From the NCBI RefSeq assembly GCF_901538355.1, contig NZ_LR593887.1, forward strand, positions 930,001 to 994,000: a stretch of DNA of 64,000 nt, read 5' to 3'. Below, in pieces: positions 53,030 to 63,300 of this stretch. Under the pieces are notes generated by a model. The model had not been told where the DNA came from, did not search any database, and was given only the letters and a program-made list of their open reading frames with translations. The DNA is from Tuwongella immobilis. GTDB taxonomy: Bacteria; Planctomycetota; Planctomycetia; Gemmatales; Gemmataceae. How positions within the stretch are numbered: the first letter of the stretch is position 1; each line of letters opens with the position of its first letter. Position numbers and translations under genes: made by a program.

Positions 53030-55666
53030 TTAGCCGACGTAGACGCCGCGTCGGCTGGTCGTTTCTCCCACGAATTCGGTTGAAATCAAGTTCCCGTTGA
53101 AATCGAATCGCTTCACCAACGGTGCGCCGCCGATTCCGGTGCCGACGAGGATTCCCGGCGAATTCCCGCTGATGGCGGCCACACGCACCCCGCCGCTGAA
53201 GCGGGGTTCATACGCAAAGAACGAGGTCAGATCGTCGCCGGCGATGGTGCGGATATTCACCACCGGCCCACCGCCCGCTCCCGCACCGACGATGATGCGC
53301 CCATTGACCGCAGCAACGGTTGCTCCACCCGTGAAGTTGCTGCCGAAGGCGATGAACTGCCCAGTTTGCGTCCAGCCGCCTTCGATCGGGGCGTAGATGC
53401 GCACCTCGGCAAAGAATTGCGATGCGGGCGACGTAATCAGCGACCCGCTGAGATTATCGATGGCAACATTCACCCCGCCGGTCATGGTGGGAGCATAGGC
53501 AAAGAAGCTGCCGGTTTCTCGCACGCCGTTGGGTTGGGTGCTGTCGAGCATGAAGGTGCGGACGTGCGGCCCACCTCCAGCTCCGGCTCCGGTGGCGATG
53601 GTCCCGTTGCCGATGGCCACCGAGACCCCACCGCGGAAGTCTCCGCCGAAGGCCAGGAAACTGGCGAGTTCCGCGCCGTTGGAGCCATCAAACACGCGGA
53701 CGTGCGGCCCACCGCCGAAGCTCGTGCCGGTGACAATATCCTCGACACCGTCGCCGTTGAGGTCGCCCGTGCTGATCTGCACGCCACCCGTGAAGCCGAT
53801 GTACGGCGTGATGCGGAACCGCTCGCTGCCATCGGAATTGCGGACGATAATCACCCCTTGCGAGGGGACGCTGGTGACGGTCAGCGGGTTAGCGATCACC
53901 GGCGGTACCGGCGGGCCAGGCGGTACCGGCGGCGCAGGCGGAGTCGGCGGAATCACCGGGACGAATTCCGACGGAGTGAACGGAACCCCCAGATACGGCG
54001 ACACGTTCACATCGGTGGTCGTCAGATTTTGCAGGTCAATGCGGCTGACTTCGTTGATGCTCCCTTGCCAGTAAATCACATTGTCGAATAGTACGGTGAT
54101 GGTGCTACCTTGTCGGGTGACATCGACACGCTGCACCGGCGTGGGCGTGGGCTGTTGGGCCAGATCGATGACCAGCGGTGTGGCCGTCTGCGGAATCGCA
54201 TCGCTGAGGAACGATTCAAACAAACTAACGCGTGTCCATGATGAAACATCGCCGAATTGGGTGCGACCGTTGCCATACGAGGCGATCCCGGCGATGAAAT
54301 ACTCGCCGTTTTCTTCCAGGAACGCAGGCCCGCCCGAATCGCCCGCTCCCAACAGCGCATCGGTGGGCGATGCCACATCGGGCTGCGGGAACGTCGCTTC
54401 CAGATTCGTCGGCAGCACCGCCGTCATCTGGAAGGTGTTCGACCCCTGGCGGCGGATGCGCTCTTCACCAGCGACGAGCAACCGGCTGCCTTCGACCGAG
54501 CCATCGAAGCCGTTGATGCCCGTGGCTTCCAGCACCGGCAACCCCTCGGCGGGGAACAGCGACTGATCGACATTGCGGAACACCGCTTGCAGGATGATGC
54601 GGTTGCCGCCGGAGGGATCATACGCCTCGAAGATTTCCACCCGCCGCGAGCCGATGCTGGCATCTTCCAGCAATGTGCGAAGCTGGAATTTGATCGTGTT
54701 CAGATCGGCTGCCGAAGAGATGACCGTGCTTTGATTGCCGAAGGTCAATTCGATGTCGCCGGTCGTGCCCGGATCGATGATGAGCTGCTGCAATTCGGAG
54801 TGCACCGTGGTCGAGGGCTGGTCGAACACGTTCAGCGATGCGGAACCGGTGAGTGCGCCGGTATTGGCAATGAGCACCAACGGCACATCGCCAACGGCCT
54901 GGGCGACTTCGCTGAAATTGAATTCGTAAATGACGCCTGCGGTGTTGGGGTCGCTGATTTCTTCGACGTAGACGGAACTGCGCATCTCGGGATCGGGGAA
55001 CATGAGTTCCAGCAATTCCGCGTCGGTGGCGTTGTATGGCACGGTGACAATTTGATCATCGACTTGCAGGTCAAAGCTGCCAGCGGTGGCGTCGATGCTG
55101 AGTCGCACGGCGGTGCCCGGGAAGGAGTCGCCGTTGACTTCCCCGGTGCTGCCCGTGCCGGCAAAGCCGTAGCCGACGAAGGTGAAGGGCGAGCCGGGTT
55201 CCGCGCTGCCAGTGTAAGTGTCGAAGCCCAGTCCGAGTGCGCCGTTGCCGAACGGGGCCAACGTGGGCAACTTCAGAATGGCGATGTCGTTGCCCGAATC
55301 GACTGTGCCGGTCCAATCCGGGTGAATGATGATATTTTCGATCGGGATGGTGTAGAAAACTTGCTGCAATCCGCCGGAGGTCATCACGTCGAATCGGACG
55401 GTGAGCGGGTTGGCGGAGGTGGGCACGGGTGCAGTGGGATCAAGTTCCAGCGTATGGGCCGCCGTGAGAATATGTCGCCCATCGCTGAGCAGCACGCCAG
55501 TGGCGGTGGTGTCATTGGAATCATCGCCAAATTGCACAACCCCGGAGAATAACGGGTTTTGCGTCACATCGGCGGCAATGTCAAAGGCTTGGACGGCTGG
55601 GACAATCCGGGCGTCGAGCGTCTCGATCCGCAGGCTCGTGGAGGTTGGTTTCGATTGGGATTGCAT
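53030..55666 (-). CDS. Secreted trypsin-fold protease with internal insertion and FG-GAP repeats
   Basis: An 878-residue protein. The N-terminal SLRIETLDARIVPAV is the planctomycete surface-protein start motif (LExLExRxxPA type). A trypsin-like domain follows: His71 in LTAAHTL, Asp127 in GNDIAIL and Ser444 in GAGDSGGPAF. Between Asp and Ser lie about 220 extra residues (about 180-400) that seem to form two copies of a beta domain of the kind starting SFDLQVDDQIVTVPYNATDAEL. After a proline-rich hinge (VIPPTPPAPPVPPGPPVPP, about 585) come FG-GAP-like repeats with GDLNGDGVEDIVTGTSFGGGPHVRVFDG, probably a beta-propeller. The protein ends RRGVYVG, like the surface protein at 60247. GAGGTG precedes the ATG. 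Confidence 0.87.
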   Translation of the reverse strand: MQSQSKPTSTSLRIETLDARIVPAVQAFDIAADVTQNPLFSGVVQFGDDSNDTTATGVLLSDGRHILTAAHTLELDPTAPVPTSANPLTVRFDVMTSGGLQQVFYTIPIENIIIHPDWTGTVDSGNDIAILKLPTLAPFGNGALGLGFDTYTGSAEPGSPFTFVGYGFAGTGSTGEVNGDSFPGTAVRLSIDATAGSFDLQVDDQIVTVPYNATDAELLELMFPDPEMRSSVYVEEISDPNTAGVIYEFNFSEVAQAVGDVPLVLIANTGALTGSASLNVFDQPSTTVHSELQQLIIDPGTTGDIELTFGNQSTVISSAADLNTIKFQLRTLLEDASIGSRRVEIFEAYDPSGGNRIILQAVFRNVDQSLFPAEGLPVLEATGINGFDGSVEGSRLLVAGEERIRRQGSNTFQMTAVLPTNLEATFPQPDVASPTDALLGAGDSGGPAFLEENGEYFIAGIASYGNGRTQFGDVSSWTRVSLFESFLSDAIPQTATPLVIDLAQQPTPTPVQRVDVTRQGSTITVLFDNVIYWQGSINEVSRIDLQNLTTTDVNVSPYLGVPFTPSEFVPVIPPTPPAPPVPPGPPVPPVIANPLTVTSVPSQGVIIVRNSDGSERFRITPYIGFTGGVQISTGDLNGDGVEDIVTGTSFGGGPHVRVFDGSNGAELASFLAFGGDFRGGVSVAIGNGTIATGAGAGGGPHVRTFMLDSTQPNGVRETGSFFAYAPTMTGGVNVAIDNLSGSLITSPASQFFAEVRIYAPIEGGWTQTGQFIAFGSNFTGGATVAAVNGRIIVGAGAGGGPVVNIRTIAGDDLTSFFAYEPRFSGGVRVAAISGNSPGILVGTGIGGAPLVKRFDFNGNLISTEFVGETTSRRGVYVG

Positions 55667-55928
55667 CAGGACACCTCTCGAATCGCGAACAAATCAAGCA
55701 TGTGCCGTCCGACGAAGCGGTCGACACAACCGTTGCTGGTTATTCCCATCGACCGACTTCAGCGGCGGAATCGAGCGATAATCCGGAAAAATCGGATTCG
55801 GCGGGTTGTGCCGATTGTGCGGATTCAACGGCGAGGGCTGGGAAACTGAGGCGGGAATGCCTACCCCAAGACGGGCGAACCGAATAGGATAAGAAGCATG
55901 CAGCAGATGCACCGCACCGGATGGATGG

Positions 55929-56882
55929 ATGATGACCCCTACGAAACTGAAGATTTTCACTGGAAATGCCAACCGACCGCTCGCGGAGCGGATTGCCGAC
56001 AGCTTAGGCGACAGTCTGGGCAAGTTGAGCGTGACCCGCTTCCCGGACGGGGAAACCTCGGTTCGCATTGAAGAGGATGTGCGCGGCCGCGATGTCTTCA
56101 TCGTGCAGCCGACTTGCCATCCGGTGAATGAAAATCTGATGGAATTACTCGTCATTCTGGATGCGTTCAAACGCTCCAGCCCGGCCCGCATCACGGTGGT
56201 GTTGCCGTACTACGGGTATGCCCGGCAAGACCGCAAAGACGTGGGGCGGGTGCCAATCACCGCCAAACTGGTGGCCAATCTGATCACCGCCGCCGGGGCC
56301 AGTCGGGTGCTGGCGCTCGATCTGCACGCGGCGCAAATTCAAGGCTTCTTTGATATTCCGTTGGATCATCTCCATGCCGCGCCGGTGATCAACGAATATA
56401 TCCGCAAGTTGGAAATCCCCAACGATCAACTCGTCGTCCTCTCTCCCGATGAAGGGTCGATCAAACGGGCGTTGTCGCACCAGAAGAAGATCGGCGGCTC
56501 GCTGGCGATTGTCGACAAGCGGCGCTCGACCGCGACGGAGACGCACCAAGCGAATCTGATCGGCGGCGATCTGCGAGACAAAGTCGCCATTCTGTTCGAT
56601 GACATGATTTCCACGGCGGGTAGTCTGGTGGGTGCGGTGAATGTCGCCGTGCAAGCGGGGGCCCGCGAAATCTACGCCTGTGCCACGCACGGAGTGCTGT
56701 GCGGGTCGGCGATTGAACGGCTGAAAAATGCGCCGATTAAGCAGATCATCATTACCGACACGATCCCACTGCCGCCGGAAAAGCAGTTGCCGAATATCAA
56801 GGTCGTCTCGGTCGATTTTCTGGTCGCCAATGCGATCAAACGCATCCACCACAATGAGTCGGTGAGCAAGCTGTTTGAATAA
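55929..56882 (+). CDS. prs: Ribose-phosphate pyrophosphokinase
   Basis: A 317-residue PRPP synthetase, making PRPP from ATP and ribose-5-phosphate for nucleotide, histidine and tryptophan synthesis. It shows the N-terminal KIFTGNANRPLAERI, the flexible-loop region YYGYARQDRK, LDLHAAQIQGFFDIPLDHL, and the PRPP loop LFDDMISTAGSLV. The length is normal. Start ATG 55929 is followed by a second ATG at 55932, and the ribosome site is weak. It is the first gene of a plus-strand run with the S9 peptidase. Confidence 0.97.
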   Translation: MMTPTKLKIFTGNANRPLAERIADSLGDSLGKLSVTRFPDGETSVRIEEDVRGRDVFIVQPTCHPVNENLMELLVILDAFKRSSPARITVVLPYYGYARQDRKDVGRVPITAKLVANLITAAGASRVLALDLHAAQIQGFFDIPLDHLHAAPVINEYIRKLEIPNDQLVVLSPDEGSIKRALSHQKKIGGSLAIVDKRRSTATETHQANLIGGDLRDKVAILFDDMISTAGSLVGAVNVAVQAGAREIYACATHGVLCGSAIERLKNAPIKQIIITDTIPLPPEKQLPNIKVVSVDFLVANAIKRIHHNESVSKLFE

Positions 56883-56900
56883 TGCCATCTGGGAGAGCCG

Positions 56901-59051
56901 ATGATGAAAGTGCTGATGCTCGCCATCCCGGCGCTGCTTCTGCTGACCGGGAGGGCCGCTGCCGTGGAACCGCGACCGATGCAGATTGACGATTTGTTTG
57001 CCTTCCAACGCGTGAGCGATCCGCAGCTTTCGCCGGATGGCACCCAGTTGGTCTATTGCCAAACGAATGTCAGTCTGGAAGAGAATAAATCGTCCACGGC
57101 AATTTATCTGGTGGATCTGACCAAGCAACCGCTCACGCCGCGCAAGTTGACGAATTCCGGCAAGCACGACCGGCATCCGCGTTGGTCGCCGGATGGCAAG
57201 CGCATTGCCTTCGAATCGACACGCTCCGGATCGAATCAGATTTGGCTGATCGATCTCTCCGGTGGGGAAGCCCGACAGCTCACGCGCATTTCGACCGATG
57301 CCAGCACCGCGATTTGGGCTCCCAACGGCAAGCATCTGGCGTTTGTCTCGGCGGTGTATCCGGAATTCAGCGAACAGCCATTCGCCGATGCGGATGCCGC
57401 CAACAAGAAGAAAATCGACGAAATCGCCGCGAATCCGGTGAAGGCCAAGGTGTTCTCGCGTTTGTTCTTCCGTCATTGGGATAGCTATGTGGAAGATAAG
57501 CGGCAGCATCTATTCGTAATCGATTTGAACGATGCCGGTGAGGTGGTTGGCACGCCGCGCAATGTCACGCCAGGGGACCGCGATGCCTACCCCACGTCGA
57601 TGACGTTTTCGGTGGGGGATGATTTCTGCTTCTCGCCAGATTCCACGCATTTGATCTTCTCGGCGGTGCCGCCCAAAGACGAAGCGTGGAGCACGAATAT
57701 GGATCTGTGCCGCGTTTCGATCCAGAATCGCAGCACCACTTGGGAACCGCTGACGAAGGACAATCCGGCCGCGGACAATGGTCCGAAGTTTTCGCCCAAT
57801 GGAAAGTCGTTGGTCTATCGGGCGCAACGTCGAGCGGGGTTCGAGGCGGATCGCTGGGAATTGATGCATGTCGCCGTGAATGCGGATGGCAGCTTCGCGG
57901 GCAAGCCGGTGAGTTTGACGCAGCCGGATGCCATTGGGCTGGATCGCTCGATTGATGGGCTGGCCTGGGTGGATGATACGCATTTGCTGCTGACGGCTGA
58001 GGAAAATGGCCGCACGCCGATTTATCGCGCATCGATCGACGCCGCCGGAAAGGCCAGTGTGCAAGCGATTTACACGCAGCACACCTGCGGCGAACTGAGC
58101 GTTGCGGGGGGGAAAGTCGCGTTCACGCAAAGTGCCCTGCATCACCCCAATGAGGCGTTCCTGGCGCTGGGGATTCCGCTGGCGGGGGATGAGCAGTTGG
58201 CGGCGAAGAATGTCAGCCAAGCGAATACGGAACTGCGTGCGAAGCTGGATCTGCCCCGCCCGGAAAGTGTGACGGTGAAGGGGGACGGCGGTACGCCCAT
58301 GCAAATGTTCCTGCTCAAGCCGCCGGGGTTTGATGCCAAGAAGAAATATCCCGTGGCGTTCCTGGTTCACGGTGGTCCGCAGGGGGCGTGGAACGACGGC
58401 TGGTCGTTCCGGTGGAATCCGGAAATCTGGGCCGCGCAGGGGTATGTGGTGGCGCTGCCCAACCCGCGTGGTTCCACGGGGTTCGGTCAGAAATACGTCG
58501 ATGAGATTTCCGGCGACTGGGGCGGGAAATGCTACCGCGATCTGATGGCTGGGGCCGATTATGTGGCGTCGCTGCCGTATGTAGACAAAGACCGCATGGG
58601 GGCTGCCGGTGCCTCGTTCGGCGGGTACATGATGAACTGGTTCGCCGTGCAGACGGGCCGCTTCAAGTGCCTGATTACGCACTGTGGTGTCTGGAATTTT
58701 GATAGCATGTATGCCACCACGGAAGAATTATGGTTTGATGAGTGGGAGCATGGCGGTCCCCCCTGGGGCGGAAATCGCTCCAGCTACGAAGAATTCTCGC
58801 CGCATCGCTTCGCGGGGAATCTCAGCAAGTTCAAGACGCCGACGCTGATTATCCACAACGATCTGGATTTTCGGGTGCCGGTGAGCGAAGGCTTGCAATT
58901 CTTCACGATTCTGCAACGGCAAGGGATTCCGTCCCGCATGGTGAACTTCCCCGATGAAGGACACTGGGTGACCAAGCCGAAGAATAGTGCATACTGGCAC
59001 AAAGAAGTCTTCGCTTGGTTGACCAAGTATGTCCCGCCCGGGGGCAAGTAA
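56901..59051 (+). CDS. Exported S9 family (prolyl oligopeptidase-like) peptidase
   Basis: A 716-residue protein with a signal peptide (VLMLAIPALLLLTGRAAAVE). The N-terminal two-thirds is a WD/beta-propeller built from repeats such as SPDGTQLVY and RWSPDGKRIAFESTRSG. The C-terminal alpha/beta-hydrolase domain has the nucleophile GAAGASFGGYM (about 570), Asp in HNDLDFRVPV and His in DEGHWVTKP. It should be a dipeptidyl or acylaminoacyl peptidase that cleaves small peptides in the periplasm. GGGAG lies upstream of ATG 56901. It starts 18 bases after prs, so they are likely co-transcribed, but no functional link is apparent. Confidence 0.93.
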   Translation: MMKVLMLAIPALLLLTGRAAAVEPRPMQIDDLFAFQRVSDPQLSPDGTQLVYCQTNVSLEENKSSTAIYLVDLTKQPLTPRKLTNSGKHDRHPRWSPDGKRIAFESTRSGSNQIWLIDLSGGEARQLTRISTDASTAIWAPNGKHLAFVSAVYPEFSEQPFADADAANKKKIDEIAANPVKAKVFSRLFFRHWDSYVEDKRQHLFVIDLNDAGEVVGTPRNVTPGDRDAYPTSMTFSVGDDFCFSPDSTHLIFSAVPPKDEAWSTNMDLCRVSIQNRSTTWEPLTKDNPAADNGPKFSPNGKSLVYRAQRRAGFEADRWELMHVAVNADGSFAGKPVSLTQPDAIGLDRSIDGLAWVDDTHLLLTAEENGRTPIYRASIDAAGKASVQAIYTQHTCGELSVAGGKVAFTQSALHHPNEAFLALGIPLAGDEQLAAKNVSQANTELRAKLDLPRPESVTVKGDGGTPMQMFLLKPPGFDAKKKYPVAFLVHGGPQGAWNDGWSFRWNPEIWAAQGYVVALPNPRGSTGFGQKYVDEISGDWGGKCYRDLMAGADYVASLPYVDKDRMGAAGASFGGYMMNWFAVQTGRFKCLITHCGVWNFDSMYATTEELWFDEWEHGGPPWGGNRSSYEEFSPHRFAGNLSKFKTPTLIIHNDLDFRVPVSEGLQFFTILQRQGIPSRMVNFPDEGHWVTKPKNSAYWHKEVFAWLTKYVPPGGK

Positions 59052-59092
59052 CCAAACTCGCCGATTCGCCTGATCTTTGCCAAGGAGTGGAT

Positions 59093-60313
59093 GTGATTTT
59101 GTTCGCTGATGCTGACCCGGTGGAAACGTCAAACTGGGTCGTGCAAACTCTGAGCCTGCTGGCGATCCCGGTGCTTGTGGCGCTCAATGGCTTCTTCGTC
59201 GCGGCAGAATTCGCCCTCGTGGCGATCCGCCGCACTCGCGTCGAAGAAATGGTCCAAAAAGGGGTGCCGCAGGCCAAGGCTGTCAACTACGCTTGCGAGC
59301 ATCTGGACCGCACCATTGCCGCCACTCAATTGGGGATCACCATCGCCAGCATTGCGTTGGGGTGGGTCGGCGAACCGGTTTTGGCTCACCTGATGGAGCC
59401 GCTGTTTAGCTTCCTGCCGCCGACGTGGAAAACCATTTCGGCGCACGGATTTGCGACGGTGATTGCCTTTACGATCATCACGTTCATGCACGTCGTGTTC
59501 GGCGAACTCATGCCCAAGACGGTGGCGCTGCAAGCACCGGAGCGAACTGCCCTTTGGGTGGCCGCTCCGCTGATTGTCTTCGCCCGCATCACCCGCCCGA
59601 TTATTGTCATCATGAACGGCACGGGGAACCAACTGCTCAAGCTGTGCGGATTCAAGCCCGGTGGCACCGAGGCATCCGTGCATTCGGTCGAAGAATTGAG
59701 TCTGCTGATGGAAGATGTCGAAGAGGCGGGACTGCTCGACGCCGATCAGGTGGAGTTGGTGCAGAACGTCTTCGAACTCACGGATAAAACCGTGATGGAT
59801 TGCATGATTCCGCGAGAGAAAATGGCCTGTCTGGATTTGAACGCCTCGTCGGAACAAATCATGGACGCGGTTCGGGCCGGTGCCCACACGCGCATGCCGG
59901 TTTTCGATGGCACGCTGGATAACATCGTTGGCATCGTCAACACCAAGGATTTGTTCTACCTGTTTAGTCTGAGTGGTCTGGTGCGCTTGGAAGATGCCTT
60001 GTACCCGGCCACCTATTTGGACCCCGCGGAAACCGTGGCCAATGCCCTGCGATTGTTTCGCAAGTCGCGTCGCCCGATGGCGTTGGTGCGAAACGAGGAC
60101 GATCAAATTCTTGGGGTGCTAACGCTGGAAGATGTGCTGGAAGAAATTGTGGGCGAACTGGAAGATGAGCATGATCGTCCAGTCGCCCAGTATCAGCGTC
60201 GGGGGCGTCGAATCTTGCGAGCGCGATTCAACAACCCCGGAAAGAATCAGCCGACAAACACGCCGCCGACGAAGCCGGGGAATGCCTCGAAGCTGAATTC
60301 GGACAACGGCTGA
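59093..60313 (+). CDS. CNNM/DUF21-CBS membrane protein (HlyC/CorC-like)
   Basis: A 406-residue protein. The DUF21 membrane domain begins LAIPVLVALNGFFVAAEFALVAIRRTRVEEM, with further helices FATVIAFTIITFMHVVFGE and WVAAPLIVFARITRPIIVIM. A pair of CBS domains follows (MIPREKMACLDLN, then VRNEDDQILGVLTLEDVLEEIVGEL). The C-terminal CorC/HlyC domain of most relatives is missing; instead a short basic tail ends SKLNSDNG. Such proteins move or sense Mg2+ or other divalent cations. The likely start is GTG 59093, five bases after AAGGAG; TTG 59099 is an alternative. The last 67 bases overlap the end of the convergent surface-protein gene. Confidence 0.88.
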   Translation: MILFADADPVETSNWVVQTLSLLAIPVLVALNGFFVAAEFALVAIRRTRVEEMVQKGVPQAKAVNYACEHLDRTIAATQLGITIASIALGWVGEPVLAHLMEPLFSFLPPTWKTISAHGFATVIAFTIITFMHVVFGELMPKTVALQAPERTALWVAAPLIVFARITRPIIVIMNGTGNQLLKLCGFKPGGTEASVHSVEELSLLMEDVEEAGLLDADQVELVQNVFELTDKTVMDCMIPREKMACLDLNASSEQIMDAVRAGAHTRMPVFDGTLDNIVGIVNTKDLFYLFSLSGLVRLEDALYPATYLDPAETVANALRLFRKSRRPMALVRNEDDQILGVLTLEDVLEEIVGELEDEHDRPVAQYQRRGRRILRARFNNPGKNQPTNTPPTKPGNASKLNSDNG

Positions 60314-63300
60314 TCGGCCAGCAGTTGATCGGCGAGGTAGCCCGTCACCGCGCTACCCGCTCCTTCGCCGGCGCCGACCACCAGATCCGCCTTGTCATCT
60401 GCGTCGAGCTTCTTGAGCGTCAATCGCACTCCGCCACGATTGTTGACATCGCCCGCAAAGAAATTGGCCAGTTGGGCCGATTCGGGCAATTCTTCCACAT
60501 CGCCAATCTTTCCGGCGGCGAGCAGTTGCTTGCCGTCGAAGATTCGCACCCGCGGCCCACCGCCCGGCCCACCGCCGAACACCAGATCGCCGTAGCCATC
60601 GCCGTTAATGTCCCCCGCCGTGACGAATGCCCCGTTGCGAAGCGAGGATTCAAAGGCGAAGAAATTCGACAATTCGGCGTTGGCTAGATCGTTTTCCAGC
60701 ACCTTCAGGCCGTCCCAAATTGTGATGCGTGGCCCGCCGCCGAAGCCCGCCGACACCACAATGTCGCCCACACCGTCGGCATTGATGTCCGACAGGGCCG
60801 CCCGTGCGCCACCGCGGAAATTCGGATCGTTGATGCCGAAGAAGTCCGCGACTTGGACGAAGTCGCCGCCACGGAAGATCCGCACGCGCGGGCCGCCGCC
60901 TTGGTCCGGCGTAATCATCAATTCCGCGATGCCGTCCCCGTTCATATCCCCCGCCGAGACGTACACGCCTAAAGTGTAATCGGGGAAGGGGTTAATGGCG
61001 AAGAGTTCCGCTTGGGAGACACCGTCGAGGATTCGGACCACCGAGAAGATTCCCGGCCCGGTGCCGACCACCAAATCTTCCGTGCCGTCGCCGTTGAAGT
61101 CGCCGACTGCGGTGCGGATGCCGCCAAAGAATCCGTCGAACGGAACGAGGCTGTAGCGTTCGGTCTGATCGGCATTGAAGTACCGCACGATTCCGCCGCC
61201 CGCATCGGCACCCACGGCGAAATTCGTGGTATCGATTTCGGCTGGTGGCGGAGCCGGGGGGAGATTCGGCGGCGGTGGCGGGAAGTTGGGCACCGGCGGG
61301 ACCGGCGGAATGGCAGCCGTCACTTCCAGCGGCGTCTTCTGCGACGAACTCGGGGCGAGTGTCGCTGAGCCGTCGTAGGTGGCACCGTAGATCTGTTCGC
61401 CCTGCGGTGTGGCACTCACCACCAGCGTGGCGACCCCTTCGGCATTCACCGCGGCCGAGCCAATCAGCACCTCATTCTGGAAGAACGACACCGTGCCGGT
61501 GGGGATTTCGCCTTGTGCGGCAACGGTCGCCTTCAGTGTGACATTCGTTCCCAACGGGGCGCTCGGCACCGAGAGTGTGAGCAGCGTGGTGGAGTCTTTG
61601 AGCTTCACGACGGTGATGTCGTTGCCATCGCCGCCGACGTAACTGATGCGATACGAAGCATTTCCGGCCGTGACAATCGCCCCTTCGGGCAGCCCGGCGA
61701 AAGTGCCTTCGACCGGATCGACATCGTCATTGACCAAAAGCGTGAAGCTGGAGCCTGGTAGAATCGGGAAATTCTCGGTGAGCGCCAGGGCTGCGTTGTT
61801 CAGCGTCGCCGCCCCGACAACCCGCACCTGCGACGATTGCCCCATCTGGAAAATGGTCATCGCAAACGTGGTTGCGCCGGAAGTCGTGAGATTCTCGAAT
61901 CCCAGCGGGGCGAGCGGAATCGTCGGCTGAATCACGCCGCCAGACGATTTCGTGGTATTGTGCAGGCCGCTGCCTTGCAGGGTGCCGCCCGATTGCAGAA
62001 TGGTCAGATTCGGTTTATCGCCCAGCGTGACGACGGTGCCATTGCGGAGATCCAAAATGGCGGAGGTGTCGAACGCGGTATTGAGCGCGAGGGTGCCGGT
62101 GCCTTCTTTCTGCCACTTGCCGTTGCTCAATTTGGAGGTGACATTCAGCCGCGTCAGCGGGTTGGTGCCGTTGACGGTGACCAATCGCGTGCCGCCGGCG
62201 AGGTTGATGGTGCCGTTGAGGATACTCGAGGTGACCGAGGTTCCATCGGCGTTGATGGTGGTATTTCCATCGAGAATCAGCGTTCCGGTGGCGCCGTTGT
62301 TGATGCTGCCGGTGCCCATGGTGAGCGTGCTGATGGTGAGCTGCCCGTTGTTGACCAGCGCTTTGCCATCGTTGGTGATGTTGAGCTGGCCGATGGTTTC
62401 GGTCTTCCCGTTGATATCCAACGTGCCCAAGAATCCGAGGTTGAGCACCTTGCCATCGGCGATGACATTGGAGTTGATGAGCCGCAGCGTGGGATTGGTG
62501 TCGAGATCGCCGCTGATGGAGACAAGATTGTTGACGGCGTTCAATCCGGACGGTGTGGCGAGTTCCAGCACGCCATTGCGCACACTGGTTTGGCCGGTGA
62601 AGCTGTTGCCGGTGGGCGATTCCAGTCGCATGGTGCCCGCGCCGGTCTTGCGGAACGACTTGCTGCCGGAAATTTCGCCGGTGACCAACAAATCGGTCGC
62701 CGCGGTGCCGTTATCGACCGTTACCACGGTGAACAGCAGATTTCCGAAGGCGAGTTCGGAGCTAATTTTGGAGGATGTCGGCGAGGGGGTGACATTGATG
62801 GCGTTGTTGACCACCAGCGTGCCGGCCCCCTGAACGGTGCCGCCGCCGATGCCGTTGCCCAGCGTGAGCGTGTTGGCCGTGAAGGTGCTGTTTCCGGCCA
62901 GGCCGATGGTGCCATCGTTGCGAACCAGGGCATTGGTGGCCGAAACGCTGGCATTCACGGTGACCGTGACAAAGCCCGAAGCGGTGCCATTGTCGCCGTC
63001 GCCCACTTGCAGGTTGGCCAGGTTGCCCACTCCCCCATACAAGCTGAGGTGGCCATCGCTCACAAATGTGGTGCCCGTGTAGCTGTTGGCCCCCTGGAAC
63101 CAGACGTCGCCCGCACCGCGGATTTCGATTTGGCCGGACCCGGTGATCGGTGCGGAAATCGTCAGTGTGGTATTCGTGGGAGCGATAATCTGGTGGCCGA
63201 AGCCGGTGAAATTCAGCTTGCTGGCACCGGTAATTTTGTTGCCTGTGGTGAATGCTTCGATGCCCGGCACACCCGCGCCGGAATCCACGGTCAATTGCGT

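Noticed and set aside
54257-55552. Plus-strand open frame of 431 codons antisense to the protease gene
   Set aside because: The triad and FG-GAP motifs are on the minus strand; this frame has none.
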